A DNA stretch of 64,000 nucleotides from Cricetomys ansorgei (GCA_026225945.1 JAMJFZ010001222.1:2891501-2955500), one strand, 5' to 3'; shown: positions 1 to 12,394, numbered from the stretch's first letter. Notes: a model not told the origin generated them from the letters alone. A program made the numbers and translations.

Positions 1-431
1 CGTGCCCTCAACACAAGGCTCCCACACTTGTAAAAGAAACATTTGCTAAAGCTTTAAAACACACATTGACTCACACACATTGGTAGTGGGAGACTTCAAT
101 ATCCCATTTTCACCAACTGCCAGGTCATCCAGACAAAAACTAAACAGAGAAATGCTTGAGCTAACAGATGTTATAAACCAAATGGACTTAACAGATATCT
201 ATAGAACAATTCACCCACACACTAAAGAATATACCTTCTTCTCACTGCCTCATGGAACTTTCTCCAAAACTGACCACGTATTTGAATATAAAGCAAGACT
301 CAATGGATGCAAGAAAGTTGAATAACCTCCTGCATCTTATCAGACCATCATGGATTGAAGCTGCGTTTCAGCAACAGTAACAACAGAAGGCCCACAAATT
401 CATGGAAATGGAACAACTATTTACTGAATGA

Positions 432-886
432 TGGTGGGTTTTTCGTGGGTGCAGAATTTCCAAGGGGGTGAATGGCACAGAGTCACTAACCCAAGAAACA
501 ATCTCTGGGGAACACAGAATGGTATAAGTCCATTTACTGTGGAGGGAAACCAGTTTTTATGGAGAAAGTAGGGTGGTGCAGAAGGGAGCGGTCTAATAGC
601 ATTGGTCTATGCTTATTAGACACTTCAATCAGCCTATCTAAAGCTTGTTAACAGAGAAGGAAGGGTAAAGGTCAGTAAAGGCCCAATAGCCCATATTGGT
701 GAACAAGGTTTCCATAAAGATAGAGGAAATGGATACTGCTCTGGTGGACTTTTCAACTGGTGCAACAGGATCTGCCATTTAAAGGGCCACACACATACCC
801 ATGTGCTATGGGCCTAGGTACTGGCCTAGTGCTGGTGCTGGTGCCCGCCTCTTTGTCCTGTCATTGGGATCCAGTAGCTACCAACA
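432..886. mobile_element. Solo LTR inserted in L1, 5-bp target duplication
   Basis: A 455-bp block with TG...CA ends (TGGTGGG at the left, CCAACA at the right) interrupts L1 ORF2. The 5-bp word AATGA lies on both sides (427-431 and 887-891). Removing the block and one copy restores the L1 order exactly. A 5-bp duplication fits ERVL/MaLR or some other ERV classes. I do not recognise the family, and orientation is unclear. Confidence 0.75.
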
Positions 887-1501
887 AATGATGACTGGGT
901 CAGGACAGAAATAAAGAAAGAAATTAAAGATTTCTAGAATTCAATGAAAATGAATCTACAACATACCCAAATTTATGGGACGCAATGAAAGCTGTGCTAC
1001 GAGGAAAATTCATAGCACAAAGTGCCTACCAGAAAAGAATGGAGAAATCACACACTAGCAAGTTAATAGCATATTTGAAAACCCTAGAACAAAAAGAAGC
1101 AAGCACACCCAAGATAAGTAGATGGCAAGAAATAATCAAACTGAGGGCTGAAATCAATAAAATAGAAACAAAGAGAACAATACTAACAATCAATGAAACA
1201 AAGAGTTGGTTCTTTGAGAAAATCAACAAGATAGACAATTCCTTATCCAAATCAATAAAATCAGAAACGAAAAGGGGGACATAACCACAGACACCAAGGA
1301 AATCCAAAGAATTATTAGATCATACTTTAAAAATCTGAACTCCATAAAATTAGAAAATCTGAAAGAAGTTGATAATGTTCTACATAGATACCACCTACCA
1401 ACATTAAATATAGATCAGATAAACAATTTAAACAGACCCATATCCCCCAAAGAAATAGACGAGGTCATTAAAAGCCTCCCAACCAAAAAAAGCCCAGGGC
1501 C

Positions 1502-2126
1502 TGTTAGGATATATTTGAACTTATTCTCAAATATTAAGCTGTTTATCCAGCAGCCTGAACTAGAGCCAGAAGGTCACGTTCCTTAGCTATTGGAAACAGC
1601 TTCTTAGGAGTGGACTCTGGAATGCAGAAAACATGCTAGTTGGAGCACCACCAATTTTACTCAATGTCCTTTGATTAGAATAATTGTCATTCTAAAGTTG
1701 TTGCCGCCCATTGAGATTTTTATATTAAACACACCTGATTGTATTAATGCTAATGGGGGGACTTTACAGGGCTCTCCCTCACCTAAGCACCAGATAAGGA
1801 AGACCTTGTGTGGGGACTTGACTGGCAGTGGTAAAATGGCATCATGACAGCCAGCTGAAGTTGGGGGTTGGTGCACTGTGAAGGTTCTATTCATTATGCA
1901 TTAAGGCCTGTATTTTGGTGGATGGTGAATCCTTTCAATAAAATACCTGGAGGTCATGTGCTAGGGGTCTGCCAGAAGAGACATATTGGAAGATGGGAAG
2001 CAGAAGCTTGTAAGTCAGCCATGTGAGCCAAGACCCTGTGCCTTGGCTGTCCAGGTTTTCCATCTCAGAAGTTGTCATGGCTCTTTATTGTTACCTGCTA
2101 ATAATATTAATTATAATACTTTAACA
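1502..2126 (+). mobile_element. Solo LTR (family A) inserted in L1, 6-bp target duplication
   Basis: A 625-bp insert with TGTTAGG at the left and TTTAACA at the right, flanked by AGGGCC at 1496-1501 and 2127-2132. It splits the SPGP|DGF motif of L1 reverse transcriptase. The 3' half matches the LTRs at 26520-26969 and 50947-51492 (shared GGTTCTATTC, CTTTATT and a TTTAACA-type end). A 6-bp duplication is typical of class II (ERVK-like) elements. The orientation is inferred from those matches. Confidence 0.85.
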
Positions 2127-4250
2127 AGGGCCAGATGGTTTTAGTGGAGAATTCTACCAGACAATCAAAGAAGAGTTAATGCCAATACTCCTCAAATTAT
2201 TCCACAAAATAGGAGCAGAAGGAATACCACCAAACTCATTCTATGAGACCACAGTCATGCTGATACCCAAACCACACAAAGATTCAACAAAGAAAGAAAA
2301 TTACAGACCAATTTCCCTCATGAACATAGATGCAAACATATGCAATAAAATACTCGTAAACTGAATCCAAGAACACACCAAAAAGATCATCCACCATGAT
2401 CAAGTAGGCTTCATCGCAGAGATGCAGGGATGGTTCAACATAAAATCAGTCAATGTAATCAACCACATAAAAAAAAAATACTGAAAGAAAATAACCACAT
2501 GATCACTTCACTAGATTCGGAGAAAGCTTTTGACAAATCCAACACCCTTCATGATAAAAGTCTTGGAGAGATTAGGGATACAAGGGACATACCTGAACAT
2601 AATAAAGGCAATTTACAGCAAGCCCACTGCCAACATCAAATTAAATGGAGAGAAATTCACAGCAATTCCACTAAAATCAGCAACAAGGCCAGGTGGTCCT
2701 CTCTTTCCATACCTATTTAATATAGTACTTAAAAGTTTTAGCCAGAGTAATCAGACACAGAAGGAGATCAAGGGGACATAGATTGAAAAGTATCATTATT
2801 TACAGATGATATGACAGTGTATATACGTGACCCCCCACAAAACAACCAGAGAACTCCTACAGCTAATAAACACCGTTTACAACAGTCACAAACAACATAA
2901 AATATCTTGGAGTGACTCCAACCAAACAAGTGAAAGACATGTTTGACAAAAACTTTAAGTCTTTGAAGAAAGAAATTAAAGAAGACCTCTGAAGATGGAA
3001 AGATCTCCCATGCTGCTGGATCAGTAGGATTAAATAGTAAAAATGGTCATCTTACCAAAAGCAATCTACAGATTCAACACAATTCTTATCAAAACCCCAA
3101 CACAATTCTTTACAGACCTTGAAAGGACAATATTCAACTTCATATGGAAGAATTAAACAAAACAAACAGACAAAAAGGATAACTAAAATAATCCTGAAAA
3201 ATAAGAGAACTTCCAGAGGTATCACCATTCTTGATCTCAAATTATACTTCAGAACTATATTAATAAAAACCACATGGTATTGGCATAAAAACAGACATGT
3301 TGATCAATAGAACTGAATCAAAGGTCCAGATATAAGCACACACTTATGGGTACCTGATTTTTGATAAAGAAGCCAGAAATACACACTGGAAAAAAGACAG
3401 AGTCTTCAACAAATGGTGCTGTGTCACCCTACACAAAACTCAAGTTGAAGTGGATCAAAGACCTCAACATAAAACCAGATACACTGAGCCTGATAGAAAA
3501 GAATGTAGGGAATAGCCTCAAACACATTGGCAACTTTCTGACAGAACACCAATAGCTCAGGCAATAAGGTCAACAATTAACAAATGGAACCTCATGAAAT
3601 TGAAAAACTTGTGTACAGCAAAAGACACTGTCAATAAGACAAAATGTCAGCCAATAGAACGGGAAAAGATTTTCACCAACTCTACTTCTGATAGCAGGCT
3701 AATATCCAAAATATGTAAAGAACTCAAGAAACTCAATATCAACAAACCAAATAATCCAATCAAAAAATGGGATATAGATCTAAACAAAGAATTCTCAAAA
3801 AAGGAATCTCGAATAGATGAGAAACACTTAAAGAAATGCTCAATATCCTTAGCCATCAAGGAAATGCAAATCAAAACTACTATGAGATCTCATTGTATAC
3901 CTGTCAGAATGGATAAGATCAATAACACAAATGACAGCTCATGCTGGTGAGGTTGTGGAGCCAGGGGAACCTCCTTCATTGCTGGTGGGAGTGCAAACTT
4001 GTACAGCCATTATGGAAATCAATATGGCAACTCCTTAGGAAATTGGAACTTGACCTACCTCAAGACCCAGCCATTCTACTCCTGGGCACATACCCCAAGG
4101 ACATTCCATCCTACCACAAGGACATTTGCTCAACTATGTTCATAGTAGCTTTGTTCATAATAGCCAGAAATTGGAAACAGCCTAGATGCCCCTCAACTGA
4201 AGAATAGATAAAGAAATTGTGGTGCATTTACACAACGGGATACTACTCAG

Positions 4251-5188
4251 CTATTAAAAGATGACTACATGAATTTTTCAGTCAAATAGATGGTACTAGA
4301 AAAAAAATCATTCTGAGTGAGGCAACCCAGTCCCAGAAAAACAAGCTCAGCATGTACTCGCTTTTAAGTGGTTATTAACTGGGGGAGCAGGGAACCTGAA
4401 CAGATCATCTCGTGTAGCCAACAAGGCTCCCAGTGGAAAGGCTAGGACACCATCCCAGCCAGAAAACCTTTGACCTATAACCCATTGTCTCTGCAGGACC
4501 CACTGGGACAATGGAAGGGAAGAACCCATGCCAAAAGAGAGAACCCATGCCTGATTCTGCAGGCTAGGCCAGGAACTAGAGACTGAATAGCCAGGAGATG
4601 ATTTCTAATGATATCCTGTTGGCTTCTGCCAGCAGCTGATAGGAACAGTCGCAGAGGCCCAAAGCCAAACATCATGCAGAGCTCTGGAAAAATCAAAAAG
4701 GAAGGGGAGGAGGCATTTCAGGAATCAGAGAGGTTGGGAGAACAGGCCCCATGGAGTCAATGGACCAGTGCTCTTGGGGTCCCTCAGATCCTGAAGCAAA
4801 AGACAGGGGACATGAAGGGTCTCCTAGATAGGTTATGTAGTTGTCTGGCTTGGGGTTCTTGCAGAAAGCCTGCAAATTAGAATGTATGTGAGGGTTCTCT
4901 GACACTTTGCCTGTCCTTGGGACCCATTTCCTCCAGTTGGGTTGCCTGGTCTCCCCTCAACTGGTGCCTGGCCTTGCCCCAGTTGTTGTGCCCTGTTTGA
5001 GAGGTGACCCTGGGTGGATTACTCTCTTCTTTGAGGAGAAGCAAAGGCAGAGTAGGGGGATGAATGGGTGGGGATGGAGAGGATATATAATAGGAAAGAG
5101 AGGCAAGGGGGAGCTAGGAGGAATTGGGTGGGGGTAGGAGGAGTGTTGGTATGTATTATACGAAGGAAGGAAAATAAATTTTAAAAAA
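4251..5188 (+). other. L1 3' UTR
   Basis: Non-coding 3' end of the L1, recognised by the rodent L1 pattern of a G-rich stretch (about 5035-5145) followed by an A-rich tail with AATAAA (about 5170-5188). It contains no real gene. The short open frames here run on both strands and match nothing known. Confidence 0.85.
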
Positions 5189-5189
5189 A

Positions 5190-5392
5190 CTTGAGAGTCT
5201 GGAGAGATGGCTCAGCAGTTAGTGTTTGCTGCTCTTGGGAGAGGAACTCCACTTCCGCTCTCAGTGCTGTGGGCTGATAACCCCTGTCACTTCAGTTCCA
5301 AAGATTGTCGCCCCCTTCTGGCCACCACAAGCACCTGCACTTAGGTGCATACACTCAAATATAGGCACATACATAATTTCCAAAGAAACAGA
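5190..5392 (+). mobile_element. B2/B3 SINE, sense
   Basis: Starts with the tRNA-derived head GGAGAGATGGCTCAGCAGTT, which holds the RNA polymerase III A box, followed by the B3-type body and a CA-rich 3' part. It directly abuts the L1 tail. Confidence 0.85.
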
Positions 5393-5458
5393 ACTTTGTC
5401 ACAGAAAATTTCTCTGCCCCCATGCTTATCTTCTTGTCTAAACATTACTTCTTTTTAA

Positions 5459-5885
5459 AAATATATTTTTATTAACTGAGAACTTTATACATGCATACAA
5501 TGTATTTTGATTATATTCACCCTCTTCTCTCCCTAACTCCTTCAGGTACACCTCCCCACCCCCTCTAATTTGTCCAATTTGGTACCCTCTTTTTTTTAAT
5601 AACCCACTGAGTCAAATTTGTGCTGCCCATAGGTGTGAAGCTATCTGATGAAGCATATTCAACCTGCCAGGCCACATCCTTAAAAAAGACTCTCTTTCCA
5701 GCTCCCAGAAGCCACTGACTGCTACTCACTCCTCAGTTTGGGCTGTGAACTGCCAACCTCCTCGCCCTGAATGCTGAACTATTATCAGGTTTGATCTTAT
5801 ACGGGTCTTGTACCGGTAACCACAGCCACTGTGAGTAGCTGGGTACAATGGGCTTATAACACCCAGAAAATACTGTTTTGATCAG
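5459..5885 (-). mobile_element. Lx-type L1 3'-UTR fragment, antisense
   Basis: Matches the common rodent L1 3' segment read on the opposite strand: a T-rich start, a TTTGATTATATTCACCC block, then the run with CAGAAGCCACTGACTG and GGTAACCACAGCC. No coding potential. Confidence 0.75.
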
Positions 5886-5916
5886 GTCTTCCCTGACCTC
5901 TGGCTCAGTCTTAACC

Positions 5917-5928
5917 TCTATCTATCCA

Positions 5929-5975
<47 letters not shown>

Positions 5976-5988
5976 GTCTATCTATCTC
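5917..5988. repeat. (TCTA)n/(TCTG)n microsatellite
   Basis: About 18 tetranucleotide units with a central TCTG block. The short frame across it is only repeat translation. Confidence 0.95.
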
Positions 5989-6224
5989 CCTCCCCTGCCC
6001 CCACAAGACCCAGCACTCTCCCAAAACTCTGGACTTTTACACTCACTACTCCTTCTACCTGAAATTTCTTGACTCTTCAATCACTCCACTGTTTAAATAT
6101 TGCCTCTGCCACTATAAACCAATAATCGTTACTATCTAGCCTCTTTTCATGATACTCTTTTTCATTTTTTTACATGATTACACACATAATACAACATGTA
6201 GGGCCTGATCTCACTTCTATGTCA

Positions 6225-6290
6225 GCTCCATTGACAGGAACCACTTTGACACGTAGTAAGTGCTCAATAAATGTGTGTTAGATGAACAAA
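6225..6290 (+). mobile_element. MIR SINE 3' end, sense
   Basis: Contains the MIR end pattern CACGTAGTAAGTGCTCAATAAATG. This is an ancient mammal-wide repeat, so the locus predates rodents. Confidence 0.75.
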
Positions 6291-7580
6291 TGGGCATAAA
6301 TCTATGTATGAGAAATAATACAAAAGTTAAGCAATTTCCTCAGAATAACAGTTTTTCCACATTTGGATGGAAGAAGGCAAGAACCCAAACATGACTTGTG
6401 ACCCAGCAAGGGTCAGGACTTCCTAAGGAAGAGTATATTAACAATATGCATCCCCTTAGAAACATAGTAAAGTCATTATAACACCTACGCAGAAAACACA
6501 GATCAGGTTTTGCCCATGACTGGAAGATATGTGGGTGGATGAGGGTGGAAAAAGATTTTGCCTGACTTTCAGAGTGTTTTGTGTATACATCTTTGTCTTT
6601 ATGTAAGGAATAACTAAATTGGATAACTTGAATCCCTGGCAGGAAAATATTCTGATGTGCTGTAGCCCAGACCCTCCTCACATCCTGGTCTTTGAGTCAC
6701 ATATAGTTCCCTACAAGAGACCAACACAGTAGTAAGAAGACACGATACAGAGCAGACAGTGATTAAGTTAACAGATGGACAGAGAGTAGCCCAGAGCCAT
6801 GCTAATAGAAAGATGATGTATCACCTTAAGGCTGGCCAACAGCACACTGGAATATACTATCCAATCATGGCTAAGAAGTCACCAACAGAGCCAGGTGGGG
6901 ATTTGGTGTGATGGGGGAAGAATGGCAGATGATGTCCCATCCTTCATAACTTGCAGAAATTCTCTCATGCTGCGCCCTCTACCCCATCCACCTCCAAACC
7001 CAGACAGTCTGCTGCAGTTTCCCAGGCCACATGATCCTCAAGAGAGCCTGGATGGAGGGGAGACTCAGTTTTGTTTTCACGTCCATTCTACTCCCCTTCT
7101 GACTCTGTGCCAGGGAACCCAGGTATTCCATGGCTTCTGCACCACACCACCATATTGTCCCTGACTGGGGCTGGTTTCTCATGGCTCCCCATTCTAACAC
7201 TGTCCCACACATCTGAAAGCTTTCAGCTCCAAAGTAGCTCCTCTTTCTCTCCTGAAGCCCCAGGACCGAGGGTCAATGAGTCTGAATCACATTTCTGCTG
7301 ACCTTTAGATTCTCACAGGAGAAATACTTTGGCGCTTCCACTACCTTTGAGTAACAATGCCCAGCATATCTTACCCTCTGCATCTTCTCTTCTTTTCGTA
7401 CATCCTTAACTGAGCAAATTCATTTCAGATCTAGATCTCAGAAAATGTCACCAAAGCTGCTCAACAAAGCCTGTTCAGAGAGGAGAGGACAGGGACAAGT
7501 GAGGTGTTAGAATCTGGTTCCAGGCAGATCTTTCAATGAAGGAATTTGATCAGGGATCAAGTAGGATCCTGATGTAATTG
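6291..7580. other. Unique DNA, nothing recognised
   Basis: About 1.3 kb with no clear repeat. Open frames up to 113 residues occur on both strands with no family match and no convincing splice sites. Confidence 0.5.
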
Positions 7581-7660
7581 GAGGCTGGAGAGATGGCTCA
7601 GCAGGTAAGAGCACCAGGGTTTGATTCCCAGCACCCACATTGCGTCTCACAGGAACACTG
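7581..7660 (+). mobile_element. B2 SINE fragment, sense
   Basis: Carries the GGCTGGAGAGATGGCTCAGC head and a GGTTTGATTCCCAGCACC B-box region, then ends early. Confidence 0.85.
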
Positions 7661-9310
7661 ATCAAAATGGTTCAAAAACAAAGAACAGGCCTGATGAGGA
7701 GAGATTTTACTAAGTCTCTTTCTTAGTATATTCCTAAAAGAGCCAGGAGCACAGAGGAGAATTCAGGAATGAGGTGGCCCCCAAACCTTTTGAAGCACAC
7801 ATGTCTGTTCTGAGCGTGCTCGGCCTCAGCTCCAACCTGCTGGGCAGTGGAATACCTCTGCACACTGGGTATTGCACAGACTTACAAAGAGCCCCAAAAT
7901 CCTAATAATCTGTTATGTATAAAACAGCCATGGCTTGGGATGCTACTCAGCTAGGCCATCTTTCTCCATAACATTCACTCAGCAACAGCAAAGAAGCAAG
8001 TTAGGAGTCCCTGACTACCTGAGATGAACTTAAGTAGGATAATGACTAATTATGTTATTCAAAAATGGAACCAAAGCCAGGATAGCTCCTGAAGGGCACG
8101 AGTAATAGTTTACATTCTCATTTTATACTTTAAAACCACAGGTGAAACGAACAAACCACAAAAGATTTTACAGAAGCGTTCACAGCAGTCAGCAGATTGT
8201 TAAGGGCAACGGCTCTTTGTTGCAGCTGTCCCTCTAAATCATTCTGTTCCCAGTAGCCAGTAAAGCCATGCTTAGCAAACCGGCAGTACAAGCAGCGCTT
8301 TAAGTAAATCACTAATAAATCAATAAATCAGTACCTAAGAATTTGCTTTTTCTACTTTATTCTAATTTACTATCTGCTGCAAAGTTTCTCCCGCCAGCCT
8401 GCCGCAGACAGCTGTCATGGTACCCTAAGTGCCTTGTGTTCTGAGCACACTGGCCCTCTTCTCTTCACACCCACCACCTGCTGTTCTCTCTAATTTGGTT
8501 TGGAGATGTACCACTCCTGTGAGGTTTGTTCTGAACCCCACTCCCTCATACTTTCTGTCCTTCTGCCTCCATCTTTTTCCCTCAGGAGCTGACTATATGG
8601 CTAAAGAATCGTCTTTCACAATGACTACCAGCCGCTTGTGGGCAGAATCCTCATCTTTTCAATTTTACATCTCCAGCACCGAGGATCATACAGTCGCAGG
8701 TGTTCACAAGATGAAGGGATGAGTGTGATGGGATGGGATGAGCTTGTAGTTCAGGGACTGCCGACCTGGCCCCTTGGCAGGGCTGTGAACTGGCTGTATC
8801 CTCTAAGATACAGATTTCTAAGCTGAAATTTATGGCCGCTGTGGTCGTAGTAAGAGGCGAGCATTTAATAGATGAGATTAGGTTTCTTCTTGCTAATGGG
8901 ACTGAGACTGCCTTACTTAAAAGACAGAGAAGAGGCTTCATGTAATGTTCAGCGCTTTCCTGTCCTTCTGCCTTCTGTTGTGTGGGCATAGCATCTGTCT
9001 AGACATTAACAAGGTGGCATCTTGGAGGCAAAGAGGTTGGGCTCACATCAGTCAATGCTCTGAACTTTGACATTCGACCTCTAGAACTCTGAGAAATAAC
9101 TGTATAAATTATCCAGTCAGCAGTATTTGTTAGATGTAAGTGAGATAAAGTCGTAGCCACTCATCCCAGGTACCAGAGATGAGATAAAGTCAAATCCAGA
9201 GCAGTCGCGAAGTCCCATGATACCTCACGCACTTTACGAACAGCAACGCTAAGATTCTTTCTTATCAATTTTTTTTATAAAAATAAATTTTTACCAAAAT
9301 TAATCATCCT
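7661..9310. other. Unique DNA, nothing recognised
   Basis: About 1.65 kb. A 60-codon minus-strand frame at 8130-8312 has a protein-like composition but no recognised domain and no matching splice context. A 97-codon plus frame at 8429-8722 and a 112-codon minus frame at 8651-8989 overlap each other, so at least one is chance. Confidence 0.45.
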
Positions 9311-9311
9311 T

Positions 9312-9434
9312 TAGCTGAGCATCGTGGCACATGCCTATAATTCTAGCACTTGGGAGGCTGAGGCAGGAGGATAAAGAGCTCAGGGCTAGCTTGGGGTACA
9401 TAATCCTTGTCTCATAAGTAAAAAATAAATAAAT
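9312..9434 (+). mobile_element. B1 SINE, sense
   Basis: 7SL-derived body with GCACTTGGGAGGCTGAGGCA and a terminal CTTGTCTCATAAGTAAAA tail. Diverged. Confidence 0.85.
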
Positions 9435-9982
9435 GTCTTTTTTAATATTTATAAATTTTATCCCTTGTCTCATTTCTGTGGCAGGTTGTCCTTAGAACCT
9501 AGCCTATAAGTAAGAATGTGCTGAATTCATTTCTCAGGAAGCTGTAGTTTGAAGATAGCCTGGGCTACTTGACATTATGACCAAACAAAAGTAGATGTTA
9601 CCGTGGTATAACAGGGAATATTTGTCTGGTCTTTGTCCCTGGTTCCTGGCATGATGTCTTCTTGGAACTTTCTGAGATGGACAATCACAGCATCTTTTGT
9701 TATTCGTAGTTCTTGTGGCGTGTTCGAATTAAGACTCTGAAAGTAAAACCTCTCCTTTAATGGAACTCAGTGTGGCTGAAAAATCAGCTGTGATTAATGG
9801 AAGACCATCACCACTGAGGTTAAAAATCTTCGGGGAGTATTTCCTCTGGGTCAATAAAGAGAAGCTGTGGTCCATTTGGGGATCGAGGATGCACAGTAGG
9901 CAGGCAAAAGAACCTTGCAAGTAATAAGTAAGATTCTCCTTCATGATACTGGTTTTGAAGGCATGAAGAGGTTGTGCAGAGC

Positions 9983-10205
9983 AGCCAAGGCTTGGCACTG
10001 TGTGGCAGGGTCAGAAAAAGTCATTGGTAAAGGTGCAGACTCAGTGGCTTTGGAAACACAGGCCATGGAGAGAAACTCCAGGTCATGGAGAGAAGCTAAG
10101 GCTTGGAACCATGTAGCAGGCTGGAGTCTCTGCAGAAGCCAGGAGAGACCATTGGTGAAGGTACAGCCTCAGAGCGGTGGAAACCCTAGCATATTAGAGA
10201 TGCCA
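9983..10205 (+). repeat. Imperfect tandem duplication, period about 111 bp
   Basis: Two units start with AGCCAAGGCTTGG (9983) and AGCTAAGGCTTGG (10094). They share ATTGGTAAAGGT/ATTGGTGAAGGT and GGAAAC blocks in the same order. A similar run, AGCTAAGGCTTGGCTCTC, recurs at about 18769 inside the provirus relic, so this may be a diverged piece of retroviral leader. I do not recognise the family. Confidence 0.5.
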
Positions 10206-10880
10206 GGACAATGGGTCAGTCACCAAGGGTAGCTGAGGGTTAGAGCCAAGCCGATGGAGCATCCTAAACAGTTCTGGGTGCTGCAGATTGCAAAGCCGGA
10301 GAAGGAGGACTGCCCAAGCCCCGTGGAGCTCAGAAGATCATGAGTGAATCACCCATGTCAGACGCTGAGGATTTTAGACTATTAGATTTTGGGTTTGCAT
10401 TGATCTGATTGTGATTGTGCCCAGGGGTCTTCCCTTTGGGGATAAGCAAGTATTTAACTTGACTTTTATTTTACAGGAACCCACAGATAAGAGAGTTTGG
10501 GTATTGTAAATGATTTTAAACTTTTAAAGCATTTTCTCTGGGAATTTTTCTTGTAGCCTGCCTTCACAAATTGAACTTTTACCTAACCTTGTAACCAAGT
10601 TAATCACGTTCTTTGAGATCACTTAAAACTAAGCCCTGTGTACTCTGCTTAACTTAGCTTTAAGAAAGACAGTGTGATCCATCTTACTTTGCCGTGGACC
10701 CCTCCTGTAATCAACTTTTGCAAGGTAAGTTGAATTCTCAGCTTTAACCTTAAACTATGTTCGATATTTCTCCCTCACAACCCCTCCACGCCTGCTCATA
10801 ACAGTTGCAAGGTGCAGCCATTAGGTCTAGGATCTAAGCGTTCCTTGAAATCAGGAACCTGTAGGAAACAACTGATGCAG
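10206..10880. other. Unclassified DNA
   Basis: No ORF or repeat that I can name. It may be the diverged continuation of the repeat at 9983-10205. Confidence 0.35.
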
Positions 10881-10904
10881 CCATGCGGCTGCTACTGTGC
10901 AGGC

Positions 10905-11437
10905 TCAGCAAGCAGGACGAGGAGGCGCTCTCTTCAGTGCAAACCCTGCAGACCTCAGCAGAGGCAGCACATCCTGGCCAGCACCACCCTGGACAGCGGA
11001 ACCCTGAGCGTCTGAGCTCAGGTGTTTTTATTGATCCAGAACTCCTCAGGTGCTCTACTGATAGCACTGGCAGATCATGAGCAATCAAACATCCCCTGCA
11101 GAAATCCATCACCTTCAGACAATACAAAACACCAAGACCTAGGCAGCCCCTCACCCAGCAGTGCTCAAAACAATTTTATCTCTTTTTTCTCTCTCCCCTT
11201 CCCCTCTCCCCTCTCCCCTGTTTTGTTGTTGTTGTTGTTGTTGTTTTGAGACAGGGTTTCTCTGGTGTAAGTAACTCTTGCTGTCCTGGAACTCACTCTG
11301 TAGACCAGGCTGGCCTTGAGCTTACAGAGATCCACAGAGATCTTGATCTTACAGAGATCTGACTCCTGAGTGCTGGGATTAAAGGTGTGTGCCACCACCA
11401 TGACTGACAAAACAATTATTTTATACATAACTAAAAA
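10905..11437 (-). mobile_element. LTR-like copy 1 (minus), split by a B1
   Basis: Matches 12420-12690: both contain CAGACCTCAGCAGAGG, CTCAGGTGTTTTTATTG, AACTCCTCAGGTG, CCAAGACCTAGGCAGCCCCT and CATAACTAAAAATAAACTT in order. On the minus strand TTTTTATTG reads CAATAAAAA, a plausible polyadenylation signal, so the element points left. A B1 with its tail (11178-11407) interrupts it. Exact ends are uncertain. Confidence 0.65.
11178..11407 (-). mobile_element. B1 SINE, antisense, nested in an LTR-like repeat
   Basis: Antisense B1 body with a (TTG)n/CT-rich tail on its left. CAAAACAATT occurs on both sides (about 11166 and 11408), giving a target duplication of about 11-13 bp. The second copy at 12.6 kb shows the uninterrupted sequence. 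The B1 holds an internal repeat of TTACAGAGATC (about 11320-11360). Confidence 0.85.
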
Positions 11438-12394
11438 TAAACTTATACTATCATTCTCCTTTTCTGTATAAGCCAATCCAAAAAAAAATGCTTTACCTTA
11501 CAACACAATTTAACACTACACCAGCAAACCAATTTACAAGAGGAACAACCACAAGGATTGCTAATGCACAGGACCAAATGAAACCAAATATCTATCAAAC
11601 TTTTCACAATGTCTTTGGACAGCAGAAAAACATTAGCAATGTCCAATTATCTGGAATTCACTCATGGTCTTCTGGGCTCCTCCAAAAGGCTTGGATCATT
11701 TCTCTGGCTCTGCCCTCTGCAGTACACACAGCTTGCTCTATAAGTTCTGACTAGCTCTCCTCCACTGCTGAAGTTCTTGGTGGTAGTTGTACCATGGTAC
11801 TGGCATCTTCAAAACTGCTGGGATCCCTTGCAACTGGACTGCACTTTGATCAATAGCCTCTCATAGGATCTCTTCATGGTGCTAAACCTCAACTTCTATG
11901 CATGACCCCTTCAAACTGGGCCTTCAACTGCTACTGAGGCTGCACCTTCACCAATGGCCTCTCCTGGCCCCTCACAGTGCCAAGCCTCAGCTGCTCCCCA
12001 AAGACCCCTTCAATGCCTTCAAAAACAGCACCACCTGGGTGACTCTTACAATACCAAGTTCAGTTACCAGCGAGAGATACAACTTTGGCCAATTCTGGAA
12101 GACAGTTTCTGTGTGCTGACCTTGTGGAAATACTTTCCAGATTTTAAGATAGAGTCTGGTTTTCAGGAAAAACAACTGGTAACCTTGTCTGCAGGAGGAG
12201 TTCCCTCATGGGGTGGAGTTCTCATCACCATAGCAGATGTGTCTTCACCAATATCTGGCTAGGTTTGCAGAAAACAAAACAAAACAAAATGGACTCTGTG
12301 AGGCCTGGAGTTTCTTTTCCTTTCTTCCTTTTCTCCACATTGGATGAACCCTACATTTCAGACACCATTTGTTGTAGTATGCCTACAGGGTGGC
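11438..12394 (-). mobile_element. Internal region of the 10.9-12.7 kb LTR-element relic
   Basis: Lies between two related LTR-like ends, is slightly CA-rich, and carries no retroviral protein motif I can see. The arrangement suggests a non-autonomous LTR retrotransposon on the minus strand. The frames of 88-102 codons in it look like chance. Confidence 0.45.

Larger units (their letters stand above)
78..4250 (+). pseudogene. L1 ORF2 relic (endonuclease / reverse transcriptase)
   Basis: ORF2 of LINE-1 encodes the endonuclease and reverse transcriptase used for target-primed reverse transcription. Visible pieces in order: endonuclease segment with VVGDFN and a SKTDH motif (80-300); interdomain helix-rich part (985-1284); a segment ending in KSPGP just before the LTR at 1502 and resuming as DGFSGEFYQ after 2132; RT segments LDSEKAFDK (about 2500-2535), [14 protein letters not shown] (about 2690-2730) and LFTDDM (2796-2813, the FADD catalytic motif with A changed to T); and the C-terminal CWWECKLVQPLWKS block (about 3980-4020). 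The frame shifts repeatedly, and sequence is lost near 2865 compared with the usual L1 order. It is dead. L1 identity is certain; the exact subfamily is not. Confidence 0.92.
1..5188 (+). mobile_element. LINE-1 (Lx-like), 5'-truncated by the window, with two LTR insertions
   Basis: Degenerate rodent LINE-1 in sense orientation. The window opens inside ORF2 (endonuclease domain), continues through reverse transcriptase and the C-terminal domain to about 4,250, then runs through a 3' UTR with a GGGGGATGAATGGG-type purine-rich stretch to an A-rich end near 5,165-5,188. Two solo LTRs (432-886 and 1502-2126) interrupt it. Without them about 4.1 kb of L1 remains. Many frameshifts and stops show it cannot move. 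The 5' end lies outside the window. Confidence 0.93.

Noticed and set aside
80..3950. Several plus-strand frames of 60-118 codons read as separate genes
   Set aside because: They are broken pieces of one L1 ORF2, in order, with frameshifts and two LTR insertions between them.
5878..6072. Small protein with repeated YLSIYLSI
   Set aside because: Translation of the (TCTA)n microsatellite.
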